64,000 nucleotides of DNA from Nitrobacter hamburgensis X14 (GTDB lineage Bacteria > Pseudomonadota > Alphaproteobacteria > Rhizobiales > Xanthobacteraceae). The stretch covers positions 2,900,001 to 2,964,000 of the forward strand of contig NC_007964.1 in assembly GCF_000013885.1 (NCBI RefSeq), given 5' to 3'. Positions 1 through 7,892 of this stretch are shown here, piece after piece. Position 1 is the first letter of the stretch. Every line of letters starts with the position of its first letter. The notes under the pieces were generated by a model. It saw nothing but the letters and a program-made list of their open reading frames with translations, did no database searches and was not told the DNA's origin. The translations under genes and the position numbers were made by a program.

Positions 1-1
1 G

Positions 2-550
2 GAGAAGGTGTTCGGCCGGCATCGCGCCGAAATCAGATCCATCACCGGGGTTTACAAGCGTGAGGCGGCCGCCATGTCCGACAAGGTTTCGAAAGTGCAG
101 GCGCTGATCGACGCCTTCGAGGAGGCCGAGGGCCGCCGCCCGCGCATCCTCGTCGCCAAGATCGGCCAGGACGGCCACGACCGCGGCCAGAAGGTGATCG
201 CGTCCGCCTTCGCCGATATCGGCTTCGACGTCGATATCGGACCGTTGTTTGCAACAGCGGAAGAAGCCGCGCGGCAGGCGGTGGAAAACGACGTGCACAT
301 CCTTGGCGTGTCCTCGCTCGCCGCCGCGCACTTGACCACCGTGCCGGAATTGAAGGCCGCGCTGAAAAGCCACGGCCGTGACGACATCATGATCATCGTC
401 GGCGGCGTGGTGCCGCCACAGGACTACGACGCGCTCTATAAGGCCGGCGCCGAAGCGATCTTCCCGCCGGGTACGGTGATCGCCGAGGCGGCGGAAGAAT
501 TGATCCGCAAGCTCAACGCGCGGCTCGGCCACAACGAGGCGGCGGGGTAG
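2..550 (+). CDS. scpA: Methylmalonyl-CoA mutase, C-terminal cobalamin-binding part (5' end outside window)
   Basis: The frame is open from the first bases of the window and ends with TAG at 548-550, so only the C-terminal ~180 residues are present. They form a Rossmann-like B12-binding domain: the DxHxxG signature appears as DGHDRG, whose His would ligate cobalt, followed by the GVSSLAA and GGVVPP segments usual in this domain. The enzyme interconverts methylmalonyl-CoA and succinyl-CoA in propionate metabolism. The MeaB GTPase gene about 1.1 kb downstream supports a mutase of this class. A related acyl-CoA mutase cannot be excluded without the N-terminal catalytic barrel. Confidence 0.9.
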   Translation, partial: EKVFGRHRAEIRSITGVYKREAAAMSDKVSKVQALIDAFEEAEGRRPRILVAKIGQDGHDRGQKVIASAFADIGFDVDIGPLFATAEEAARQAVENDVHILGVSSLAAAHLTTVPELKAALKSHGRDDIMIIVGGVVPPQDYDALYKAGAEAIFPPGTVIAEAAEELIRKLNARLGHNEAAG

Positions 551-594
551 CGCGAACTCAGCGCGTTTTCTTCGCCATTTGTGCCACTGCCATG

Positions 595-827
595 CCCGCG
601 CTTGTCGCGGGCACCCACGTCTTCGTATGATCCGGGAATCCCGGTCGTGGATGGCCGGGACATAGAGCGGGATGAGGAAAAGTGTGTAGCGGTTTTCCGC
701 CCGCATCCCGCTCTAAAATATTGGAATCGATCACGTTCATGATTTTGGATCGATTCGATCCAAATCATCGTGATCTAGGCGAGCGGAAGCGACGCCGTTC
801 TTCGAACGGCTATGCCCAGCCATGACG
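595..827. repeat. Composite intergenic palindromic repeat (nested)
   Basis: The gap after the mutase gene is built of repeat modules. An outer element runs from about 595 to 665 and resumes at 777-827; its right part (GCGAGCG...CCATGACG) occurs again at 25372-25421. Between them lies an inner block with two hairpins: AGCGGGATG pairs with CATCCCGCT (666-715), and the segment around 745-765 is also palindromic. TAG flanks the inner block on both sides (663-665 and 776-778). Confidence 0.7.
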
Positions 828-839
828 ATGAATGGTGCC

Positions 840-1652
840 ATGATCAGTCTCACCTCAACTTCAGCGAAATCACTCATCCGACGCGCCCTGTTCGGCGGAC
901 TCGTGGCGCTTGCGTGCGTCAATGGCAGCCTCGCTGCCGAGCCGAATCCTGACTTCACCGTCAAGACCAAATACATCGACGCCAGCATCACGCTCGACGG
1001 CACGATCCGGGCCAACGCTCCGCTGGCCGACAACCTGCTTGCGGAAGGCAAGCGCTGGATCGAGAAGAACCGCGTGGAGGCCGCGAAGGAATTCAAGACC
1101 GCGCCGGAACTATTCCGCGACGGTCGCGCCTGGGTGTTTGAACGCGGCTACAGCCAGACCGCGAAGGCGGGAGAGCGCTACGTCAGCATCGTGCGCATCG
1201 ACTATGTCTATACCGGCGGGGCGCATCCCAACACCTTCATCGATACCATCCTGTGGGACGATGAGGCGAAGAAGCAGATCAGCGTGCGTCCCTTCTTTAA
1301 GGAAACCGCAGATAATGGCCCGACGCTGAAAGCGCTGCGCGCGGCCGCCATCGCCGCCGTCCAGGCCGAGAAAAAAGAGCGCGGCATCGACGATTCCGGC
1401 ACCATCGACTGGTACAAGGGCGTTGAGCCGACACTGTTGAAAGTCGGCGCGGTATCGCTCGCGCCGTCCACCATCGCCGACAAAAGCGCCGGCCTGAAGT
1501 TTCATTATTCGCCCTACGCGGTCGGACCTTACGCAGAAGGACCATATACCGTGTTCGTGCCGTGGGAGACGTTCAAGGCCTATCTCTCACCGCAGGGCCT
1601 TGCGATCTTCGCCGGCAACCAGCCTTCGGGCGCGAAGCTTGGGCGCCAATGA
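840..1652 (+). CDS. Secreted DUF4163/DUF3298 (RsiV/PdaC-like) protein
   Basis: Predicted periplasmic protein of about 270 residues. A hydrophobic signal segment (LFGGLVALACVNGSLAAE) is followed by a DUF4163-like region and a C-terminal DUF3298-like region; the YTGGAHPN motif near the middle is the clearest family mark. ATG codons at 822, 828 and 840 are in frame. I prefer 840 because the ATG at 822 lies inside the dispersed repeat that ends at 827, and 840 gives a compact signal peptide. The stop overlaps the meaB start (ATGA), so it is probably co-translated with meaB. Related domains bind peptidoglycan, or lysozyme in RsiV; the function here is unknown. Confidence 0.75.
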   Translation: MISLTSTSAKSLIRRALFGGLVALACVNGSLAAEPNPDFTVKTKYIDASITLDGTIRANAPLADNLLAEGKRWIEKNRVEAAKEFKTAPELFRDGRAWVFERGYSQTAKAGERYVSIVRIDYVYTGGAHPNTFIDTILWDDEAKKQISVRPFFKETADNGPTLKALRAAAIAAVQAEKKERGIDDSGTIDWYKGVEPTLLKVGAVSLAPSTIADKSAGLKFHYSPYAVGPYAEGPYTVFVPWETFKAYLSPQGLAIFAGNQPSGAKLGRQ

Positions 1653-2629
1653 ACCGCCCGCTTGCAATTCCAGGTCTCGCCGCCGACATCCGCGCCGGCC
1701 GACGCGCGGCGCTGGCGCGCGCCATCACCCTGATCGAGAGCCGCCGCGCCGATCACGAGGCCGCCGCGCGCGAACTGGTGCAGGAACTGCTGCCTGCGAC
1801 CGGCGCCGCCATCCGCGTCGGCATCACCGGCTCGCCCGGCGTCGGCAAGTCCACCACCATCGACGCGCTCGGCATGTACTTGATCGAGCACGGCCACAGT
1901 ATCGCGGTGCTGGCGGTGGACCCGTCCTCGGTGCGCAGCGGCGGCTCGATCCTCGGCGACAAGACGCGGATGGCGCGGCTGTCGGCGGCGGAAGCGGCCT
2001 ACATCCGTCCCTCGCCCGCCGCCGGCACGCTCGGCGGCGTCGCTGCGAAGACGCGCGAGGCGATGCTGTTGTGCGAGGCGGCGGGCTTCGACGTGGTGCT
2101 GGTGGAGACGGTCGGCACCGGGCAGTCGGAGACCGCGGTCTGCGACATGACGGATTTCTTCCTCGCCTTGATGCTGCCCGGCGCCGGCGACGAATTGCAG
2201 GGCATCAAGAAGGGCATTGTCGAACTCGCCGACATGATCGCGGTCAACAAGGCCGATGGCGACAATGTCGGGCGCGCCAACCGGGCGGCGGCGGAATATC
2301 GCAGCGCGCTGCGTATTCTCAGCCCCCGCTCCGAGCACTGGCATCCGCCGGTGCTGACCTACTCCGGGCTGACCGGATCAGGCATCGACACGCTCTGGCA
2401 AAAGGTGCTCGACCATCGCGCGGCGATGAATGCGTCGGGCGAATTCGCGCAGCGACGCAGCCAGCAGCAGGTGAAATGGATGTGGTCGATGTTCGAGGAT
2501 CGCTTCAAGGCGCGCCTGCGCGGCGACGCCGCGATCCGCGCCAAAGTGAAGGCGACCGAGGCCGCGGTCGCCGGCGGCCGCATCACGCCGGCGCTGGCGG
2601 CGGACCAGATCGCGGAGTTGCTGCGGTGA
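1649..2629 (+). CDS. meaB: Methylmalonyl-CoA mutase-associated GTPase MeaB (ArgK family)
   Basis: G3E-family P-loop GTPase of 326 residues that guards methylmalonyl-CoA mutase, gating cobalamin loading and protecting the enzyme from inactivation. The Walker A motif GSPGVGKST is at residues 61-69, followed by AVDPSS, the ETVGTGQSE switch and the NKAD guanine-specificity motif. The ATG at 1649 overlaps the upstream stop by four bases; longer in-frame starts would extend into the neighbour and lack homology. Its position close behind the mutase gene is the usual arrangement. Confidence 0.95.
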   Translation: MNRPLAIPGLAADIRAGRRAALARAITLIESRRADHEAAARELVQELLPATGAAIRVGITGSPGVGKSTTIDALGMYLIEHGHSIAVLAVDPSSVRSGGSILGDKTRMARLSAAEAAYIRPSPAAGTLGGVAAKTREAMLLCEAAGFDVVLVETVGTGQSETAVCDMTDFFLALMLPGAGDELQGIKKGIVELADMIAVNKADGDNVGRANRAAAEYRSALRILSPRSEHWHPPVLTYSGLTGSGIDTLWQKVLDHRAAMNASGEFAQRRSQQQVKWMWSMFEDRFKARLRGDAAIRAKVKATEAAVAGGRITPALAADQIAELLR

Positions 2630-2667
2630 ATTTTCTTCCCGCTCCCCGTGTGGGTTAAGGCAGGAGA

Positions 2668-3873
2668 CTATCCGGTCGCTTCATTCGCCAATAGCCGCCG
2701 GCGTTGCCAGAACGGCTGATCCGGCCAGCGGGGCTGAATGCCATAGTAGTAGTCTCGTTGCGACAAGTACGCTTGCCAGAGTTGGCGCTGTTGCTCATCG
2801 TATTGCTGGACGTACGCATTGCGGCTGTCCAATCCCGCCCCACCCTGCGGACAATCTGTCAGCGCGTAATGGATCATGTGTCCGGCGTGGCTGGCCGTCC
2901 TGAGCGCCTTGTCGATGCCTTGCGACGACAGCGGATCATAGGCCTGCGCCGCATCGCCTACCGCCATCCAGGCGTCACCGCAGAAGTCTCGTAAGCGCTG
3001 GCTGTTGGCCGGTGCGCCGCGGATTGTCCCGCAAGGGTGATAGCCTCTGGCTCTGAGCAATGGCGCGATATGCGTCGAGTCGTCCAGCAACTGCTCGAAG
3101 CCTTGCCGATACGCAGCCATCTTTGCTGCCGGCAGGTCCTTGTCGGTGTGCCAAACCACCAGTCGCCTGGTCTCGCTGCCTTCGGTGCTCGGCAAACGGT
3201 TGCTGTACCACCAGCCGTGCGGCGCGGCCTCGATCCGGGTATAGCGGTCATCATCTGCACTGGTGCAGGAAAACCATTGCGCATAGGCGAACAACCGGTC
3301 GTCGTTGGGGACGGTCGGGACACCGAGGGACCTGGCCACGACTGCGGGCCGGCCGGAACAGTCGACAAGATAACGGGCGCGATGCTGCCGCGTCCCCGCG
3401 CCCGAGCTGAGCGTGAGCTGCCAATTGAAAGAACCGTCAGCGATACGCGCACAGGATTGGAAGCCGACACCCCTAAGCAAGGTCGCACCAGCCGCGACCG
3501 CAGTGGTGCGCAGGGCTTCATCGAAAGCCAATCGGTCGACGCAGAGGCCGTGGCCGGTCGACGTGAAGAAAAAGTCCGTGATATCGGCCTGCCCGGTCGC
3601 CCATAGCGAGACGTTGCCGGCGGTATTGAAAAGGCCGGGAAGTTGCTGCTCCGGCCCGTCAGGGTCTGCCAGGAAGTGTTTGACCAGACCGATCGAGGTC
3701 GGCGGCAAGGACTCGCCCAGTTTGAATCTGGGGGATCCGCGTTTCTCCACCAACAACACACGCTGGCCGTATCTGGCCAGCGTGATGGCGGTTGCGGCGC
3801 CCGCAGGTCCGGAGCCGACAATGACGACGTCCCATGTTGGACTGGTCCGGTCGAGCACCGGCGTCGATGGCAC
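2668..3873 (-). CDS. LodB/GoxB-like FAD-dependent oxidoreductase (quinone cofactor maturation)
   Basis: A 401-residue flavoprotein of the tryptophan-halogenase/geranylgeranyl-reductase-like class. The N-terminal dinucleotide-binding fold VVIVGSGPAGAA (residues 16-27) ends in VEKR, and a second FAD motif AVGDAAQAYDPLSSQG lies near residue 310. The gene starts with GTG three bases after the stop of the LodA-like gene. In known systems LodB-type flavoproteins are needed to form the tryptophylquinone cofactor of LodA-type oxidases, so the adjacency sets the likely role. It might otherwise be an unrelated flavin monooxygenase, but the operon makes that unlikely. Confidence 0.8.
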   Translation of the reverse strand: MPSTPVLDRTSPTWDVVIVGSGPAGAATAITLARYGQRVLLVEKRGSPRFKLGESLPPTSIGLVKHFLADPDGPEQQLPGLFNTAGNVSLWATGQADITDFFFTSTGHGLCVDRLAFDEALRTTAVAAGATLLRGVGFQSCARIADGSFNWQLTLSSGAGTRQHRARYLVDCSGRPAVVARSLGVPTVPNDDRLFAYAQWFSCTSADDDRYTRIEAAPHGWWYSNRLPSTEGSETRRLVVWHTDKDLPAAKMAAYRQGFEQLLDDSTHIAPLLRARGYHPCGTIRGAPANSQRLRDFCGDAWMAVGDAAQAYDPLSSQGIDKALRTASHAGHMIHYALTDCPQGGAGLDSRNAYVQQYDEQQRQLWQAYLSQRDYYYGIQPRWPDQPFWQRRRLLANEATG

Positions 3874-3876
3874 GAA

Positions 3877-5901
3877 TTATTTGCTCTTGTTATTGCTCTT
3901 GTTATCGCTCTTGGCGGGCGGCCGGTTCAACGCCGGATCGCGCTCCTGTTCGGCGAACACGATCTGGCCGTTGTCTTTCAGGTAGCTGCCGTCCTCATTC
4001 TTGACCGGCAGCACCATCCCCAGTTTTGGCCAGGCATAGGCCATCTGGTGGTAACCATCGGTGGACGATAGCGGTTCGCCGTGTTCATCGTAGCCGCGGA
4101 ACCATTCTCTGTGGGTTCGGGTCCGGTTCTTCTTGTCGTATTCGAAAACGACATCCGGCCGCTGTGTCGGCCACCATAATACGTCGCAGGACCAGAAGTC
4201 GCCCTGCCACGGGCTCGACATATAGGCAGCGACCGAGCCGGGCTCGATACCTTTGTTGACGCGAAAGCCCTCGGCGAAATTTTCCCGATAGATGATCAGG
4301 TACGGGAATTCGATGCCGGGGTGGAAGCCGCCGCCGATCGTGGGTTCGAGCGCCGAACTGTCCAGGGCATGCGGCTGCTCAGCCAGCGGCAACGACTCAA
4401 GGGCGGCGGGCTTAAGTGGCACGCCGACTTCGAAATTCCCGTCTGCCCATTCCTTCAAGTGATTGAGTTGCCAGTCGGTCAGGCTCAAAAATTGATCCGG
4501 GAAACTGACACCCAATTGCTTATTCTGCGCCGGCTTGCCCCCGGTGCCCCACAGCTTGGGCATCTTGAAGTCTTCTTCGTCGCGCTTGAATTCGTCGTTC
4601 TTCCAGCTGGTCGGGCGCTCCGGTGGCGGCGGCATCAGCGAATCGACCAGCCGTCCGCGCTTTCCGGGCGCATGTCGCATCAGACCATAGATCATCTGCC
4701 GTGTCGCCTTGCTGGTCTCGCTCGGATCGGTGAAAGCGGCCATGTACTCGTTGTTGAGCAGGTTGCCCGGCTGCTTCGGGCCATGGGCGCGATCCTTGGT
4801 TTCAGGCGTGACGCCGCCCGCCGCCGCGTTCACCCAACTGTAGTTAACCGCCTTGGCGAAGATCGGATAAACGTCGCGGTAGAAATTCGTCTTCTGCTTG
4901 GCGTACGGGTAAGCCTCGGGGAAAGCCTCGTAGACGCGATCCAGAATGGACACCACATGGTACATGTAGGGTGAAAACTTCGGTGGCGCGGTGACGATCC
5001 ATGCCCCCGCACGCGGATTGCGCGTACCGTCGTCCGTCGCCGATGTCACGTTGTCGCGTGTGCTCAAGACGGTGCCGTCCTTGAGCGTGACCGTGACGTC
5101 GATTTCACCACCGCAGGTGTCGTCCCACCACCCCGGAATGTTGAAATAGGCAAACTGGTTCGTCAGCGGATTTTTACCATCCTCCGGACCGTTCGGAGGG
5201 GTCATTGTTTCACTCGGGTTCGACAACACCACCTTGGGTGTCGTGACGCATTCGCCTTTCCCGGGCGCCGGAACGAACAGCAGACGGTCCTTGGAATCCA
5301 GGCGAAGCTGCCCAAGCTCGATACCCTTGGCGGCTTTATAAGTGACCTCAACTTCCTTCGAAGGATCCTTCGGCGTGAAACCTTCGAAACGCAACTCGCC
5401 CGGCAACGTCCCTTTCTCGATGCCCGTGAAAACATCACCCTTCATGACGACCGGTCCGGCCTGCCCGGAGGCGATCGTATGCACACCGGGATCGATGATG
5501 AGCTGATCACGCTCGATCGGCTTCTTACCGGGTTGGATGGACGGGTTTCGCAACTTGTCGGGGTCGAACAGATACGCACCCTCAAACGCGTAATTCGCCG
5601 CTTTCATGTTCCTGACATGAACTCGCCAGCGCACGGTTTGGACCAGATCCGAATCCGACGTGAGTTCAGCGACGACCTTGTCATCGGCATCGTAGGCATA
5701 CACGCGATACCGCTGCGCCTGGCGTTTCAACCGCGCCCCGCTGTCGCGGTAGGTTCCACCGTTCGGCCCCGGTCCGCCGTTACCGCCCGGATCGACCACA
5801 ACCCCTGGCGCTTCGGGACCGATGTAAAACTCGTCACTGTTCCCCAAGCGGGCAATGCCGATACCGGGGTGGATGCGAATGCTCTTGATCGTCTCGGCCA
5901 C
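3877..5901 (-). CDS. LodA-like quinoprotein (putative amino-acid oxidase family)
   Basis: A 674-residue protein with the family's opening signature (IHPGIGIARLGNS, residues 10-22) and the C-terminal GGGFHPGIE (523-531) and PWQGDF...WWPTQRPD (564-583) blocks. LodA and GoxA are secreted or cytosolic oxidases of lysine or glycine that use cysteine tryptophylquinone made from a Cys and a Trp. W565 is in place, but the Cys expected just before the GG of GGGFHPGIE reads Thr (T521); the only cysteines are C218, C263 and C572. GTG start at 5901 after AGAGGTGA. No signal peptide. The C-terminus is Lys/Asn/Ser-rich. Family assignment is firm; activity and substrate are unknown. Confidence 0.85.
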   Translation of the reverse strand: MAETIKSIRIHPGIGIARLGNSDEFYIGPEAPGVVVDPGGNGGPGPNGGTYRDSGARLKRQAQRYRVYAYDADDKVVAELTSDSDLVQTVRWRVHVRNMKAANYAFEGAYLFDPDKLRNPSIQPGKKPIERDQLIIDPGVHTIASGQAGPVVMKGDVFTGIEKGTLPGELRFEGFTPKDPSKEVEVTYKAAKGIELGQLRLDSKDRLLFVPAPGKGECVTTPKVVLSNPSETMTPPNGPEDGKNPLTNQFAYFNIPGWWDDTCGGEIDVTVTLKDGTVLSTRDNVTSATDDGTRNPRAGAWIVTAPPKFSPYMYHVVSILDRVYEAFPEAYPYAKQKTNFYRDVYPIFAKAVNYSWVNAAAGGVTPETKDRAHGPKQPGNLLNNEYMAAFTDPSETSKATRQMIYGLMRHAPGKRGRLVDSLMPPPPERPTSWKNDEFKRDEEDFKMPKLWGTGGKPAQNKQLGVSFPDQFLSLTDWQLNHLKEWADGNFEVGVPLKPAALESLPLAEQPHALDSSALEPTIGGGFHPGIEFPYLIIYRENFAEGFRVNKGIEPGSVAAYMSSPWQGDFWSCDVLWWPTQRPDVVFEYDKKNRTRTHREWFRGYDEHGEPLSSTDGYHQMAYAWPKLGMVLPVKNEDGSYLKDNGQIVFAEQERDPALNRPPAKSDNKSNNKSK

Positions 5902-5992
5902 GGCTCATCACCTCTACAAATTGCTGTTATTAACTCGGCGCTGCAAAGAACATTCAGCCGTCGATATCCAAGTACTCTGATATCAGGTGCTC

Positions 5993-6349
5993 TCACACCA
6001 TAGAGATCGACAATCTGCTGGAGGAGGATGCGAGGCCGGGGTTGCTCAGAGAGGACCCGACGATCTTCCAGTCCAGCATGTCCGCAGAGGCGACCGCGTA
6101 CCGGTTGCCAAAATGTTCGATGTCGGCGTGGGTCAGTCCGTCTGACCGGGTATGAGCCCGTACCGAAAAGCCGCCGCCGAAGCTCGCCTTGATCGATTTC
6201 TCGATGTGCAAATCGTCGATGTGCAAATCATCACCTGAGACCGGTGCGTTATACGCGTTCTCGCCTTTCGCGGCGCTGGCAATGCCCGGCAGCAACAGGA
6301 CAGAGGCCGCTGCGCACCCCTTGACGAAATCTCTACGCTTGATGCCCAT
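5993..6349 (-). CDS. Small Tat-signal protein, first gene of the LodA/LodB-like operon
   Basis: 118 residues. The N-terminus MGIKRRDFVKG followed by a hydrophobic stretch ending ASAA is a good twin-arginine signal. The mature part is about 90 residues, contains a short duplicated segment (DDLHI DDLHI) and ends in a Ser-rich tail; I recognise no domain. An AAGGAG ribosome site lies 8 bases before the ATG. It is 91 bases upstream of the LodA-like gene on the same strand. LodA has no signal of its own, so one possible role is an export partner or caddie protein; this is inference only. Confidence 0.7.
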   Translation of the reverse strand: MGIKRRDFVKGCAAASVLLLPGIASAAKGENAYNAPVSGDDLHIDDLHIEKSIKASFGGGFSVRAHTRSDGLTHADIEHFGNRYAVASADMLDWKIVGSSLSNPGLASSSSRLSISMV

Positions 6350-6778
6350 GGTCCGTCGCTCCTTGGTTCCGGCGCCTCTATCTCACAGATTATCTTATCG
6401 TAAAATGCGGATAGTCAAGACAAGGACTCAGGTCAGAGTATCTCCATGCGAATTTGATCCAACCTCTATCTCCAACTTATATCAATACGACGGTGCTTCC
6501 AAAATCGCTGGTTCGACGCTTCGAGACCACGTTATGCTGCCGCACCGCTTTGCCTTCGTCGAGACCGCCGAACGACGCATCCCAGGGCAAGCCGCGATGA
6601 ACCTTGCCCCTTGAAAGCAGCGTCCCCCGACCGCCAGTACCGCTGCAGTAATCTGTCGTTCGCGGCAGTCCTTCGGATGATCCCGGTACCCAGCTCGACC
6701 ATTACGAACTCGCGTCTACGAAGCTTGCGTCGCGATCATTGATCGCGCTACGTTGGCTACGTCGATCCGAGGAACACA
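6350..6778. other. Divergent intergenic region
   Basis: This stretch separates the Tat/LodA/LodB operon (minus strand) from a small plus-strand gene. It is less GC-rich than its surroundings near 6385-6420, where the promoter of the oxidase operon would be expected. I see no clear operator, RNA gene or repeat. Confidence 0.4.
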
Positions 6779-6964
6779 ATGCAGACTGATAGACAGAAGA
6801 TTTTGGAAGCCCTGCGTGAAAAGCCGCTGAAGGTTTTCGAGGTTATGAAGAGAGTCAACATTCGAAATCAAGACGACTGCCAGTCGCTTCTGTTGAAGAT
6901 GCGCGACGACGGCGCGGTCCGCTTCGATATTCACAAGGGGGTTTGGCGGCTTGCCCCCGTCTAA
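6779..6964 (+). CDS. Small winged-helix-like protein
   Basis: 61 residues: MQTDRQKILE...KVFEVMKRVNI...LLLKMRDDGAVRFDIHKGVWRLAP. The pattern of helix, helix, then a short beta-wing with G-W-R resembles a minimal winged-helix domain. GAGGA sits 7 bases before the ATG. It stands alone between divergent and codirectional genes. It could be a small transcription regulator; no partner is evident. Confidence 0.55.
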   Translation: MQTDRQKILEALREKPLKVFEVMKRVNIRNQDDCQSLLLKMRDDGAVRFDIHKGVWRLAPV

Positions 6965-7125
6965 GGCCGGCTATCGCTGCAGACGCGATCATCTTGCATT
7001 CTATCCGCAGTTGCGAGCGCCAGTCGTTTTCCAAAGCGCTGTTTTATGCTGCAATCGCACGGCGTAATCGCCCATCCGGCCTTCGCTGAGCAGCAGGATG
7101 ATGGGACTCCCTGACCCCGATCACT

Positions 7126-7788
7126 ATGACCGGCAATCTTCGCATCCTCGTCACCGGTTTCGGCCCCTTCCCCGGCGCGGCGTTCAATCCGACCATGCCG
7201 CTGGTCGAGCGGCTCGCGAAGCTGCGCCGGCCCGCGCTGGATGATGTCGCGATTGCAACCCACATCTTCGATGTCGCTTACGCGACGGTGGATCGCGAAC
7301 TGCCGCAACTTCTTGCAGCACATCGTCCGCACGCTCTGCTGATGTTCGGCCTCGCGGCGCGCACACCCTGGCTGCAGATCGAAACCCGCGCGCGCAATGC
7401 GGTGACGACGATCTGGCCGGACCAGGGCGGCACGCGGGTGGGCAAAAGATCAATCGCGGGCACCGCGGACGCGCGCACCTTCGGACCGCATGTCTTCAGG
7501 CTGCTGCGCGCGGCGCTGGCGACCGGCATCGACGCGCGCGCCTCGCGCGACGCCGGCAGCTATCTCTGCAATTACCTCTGCTGGCGCGCCATCGAGGCCA
7601 CTCATCATCGAACGGGAACGCGCCTGGCCGCCTTCGTTCATGTTCCGCCGCTGAGGCGCGACGGCTCGGCCCGCGTCCCCGGCGGCCTCACGCTTGACCA
7701 TCTCGTCGATGCCAGCGAGGCGATGCTGCTGGAGATGGCGAAAGCGGCACGGCAGGCGGACCGCGCCTGGAATCCACGCCGATTGTGA
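7126..7788 (+). CDS. pcp: Pyroglutamyl-peptidase I homologue (peptidase C15)
   Basis: Cytosolic cysteine peptidase that removes N-terminal pyroglutamate, 220 residues (the family is about 200-220). The N-terminal LVTGFGPFPG opens the fold, and the three catalytic residues are visible: Glu86 in IETRARN, Cys148 in SYLCNY and His172 in FVHVPP. The remaining segments diverge from classical Pcp, so substrate preference may differ. The next gene, an exporter, follows about 100 bases downstream on the same strand. Confidence 0.8.
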   Translation: MTGNLRILVTGFGPFPGAAFNPTMPLVERLAKLRRPALDDVAIATHIFDVAYATVDRELPQLLAAHRPHALLMFGLAARTPWLQIETRARNAVTTIWPDQGGTRVGKRSIAGTADARTFGPHVFRLLRAALATGIDARASRDAGSYLCNYLCWRAIEATHHRTGTRLAAFVHVPPLRRDGSARVPGGLTLDHLVDASEAMLLEMAKAARQADRAWNPRRL

Positions 7789-7892
7789 CGGCCGTCCCCT
7801 GCCCGGCGGTGGACAGCCACGTCCGAAACAGGCATTGTGCAGCGCAGCAGCGGCATCGATGGGGCTGCGTACCGATCTTCCGAGATAAATCG

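Noticed and set aside
6189..6614. Open frame over the start of the Tat-signal gene
   Set aside because: No ribosome site, no recognisable domain, and antisense to a good Tat signal peptide.
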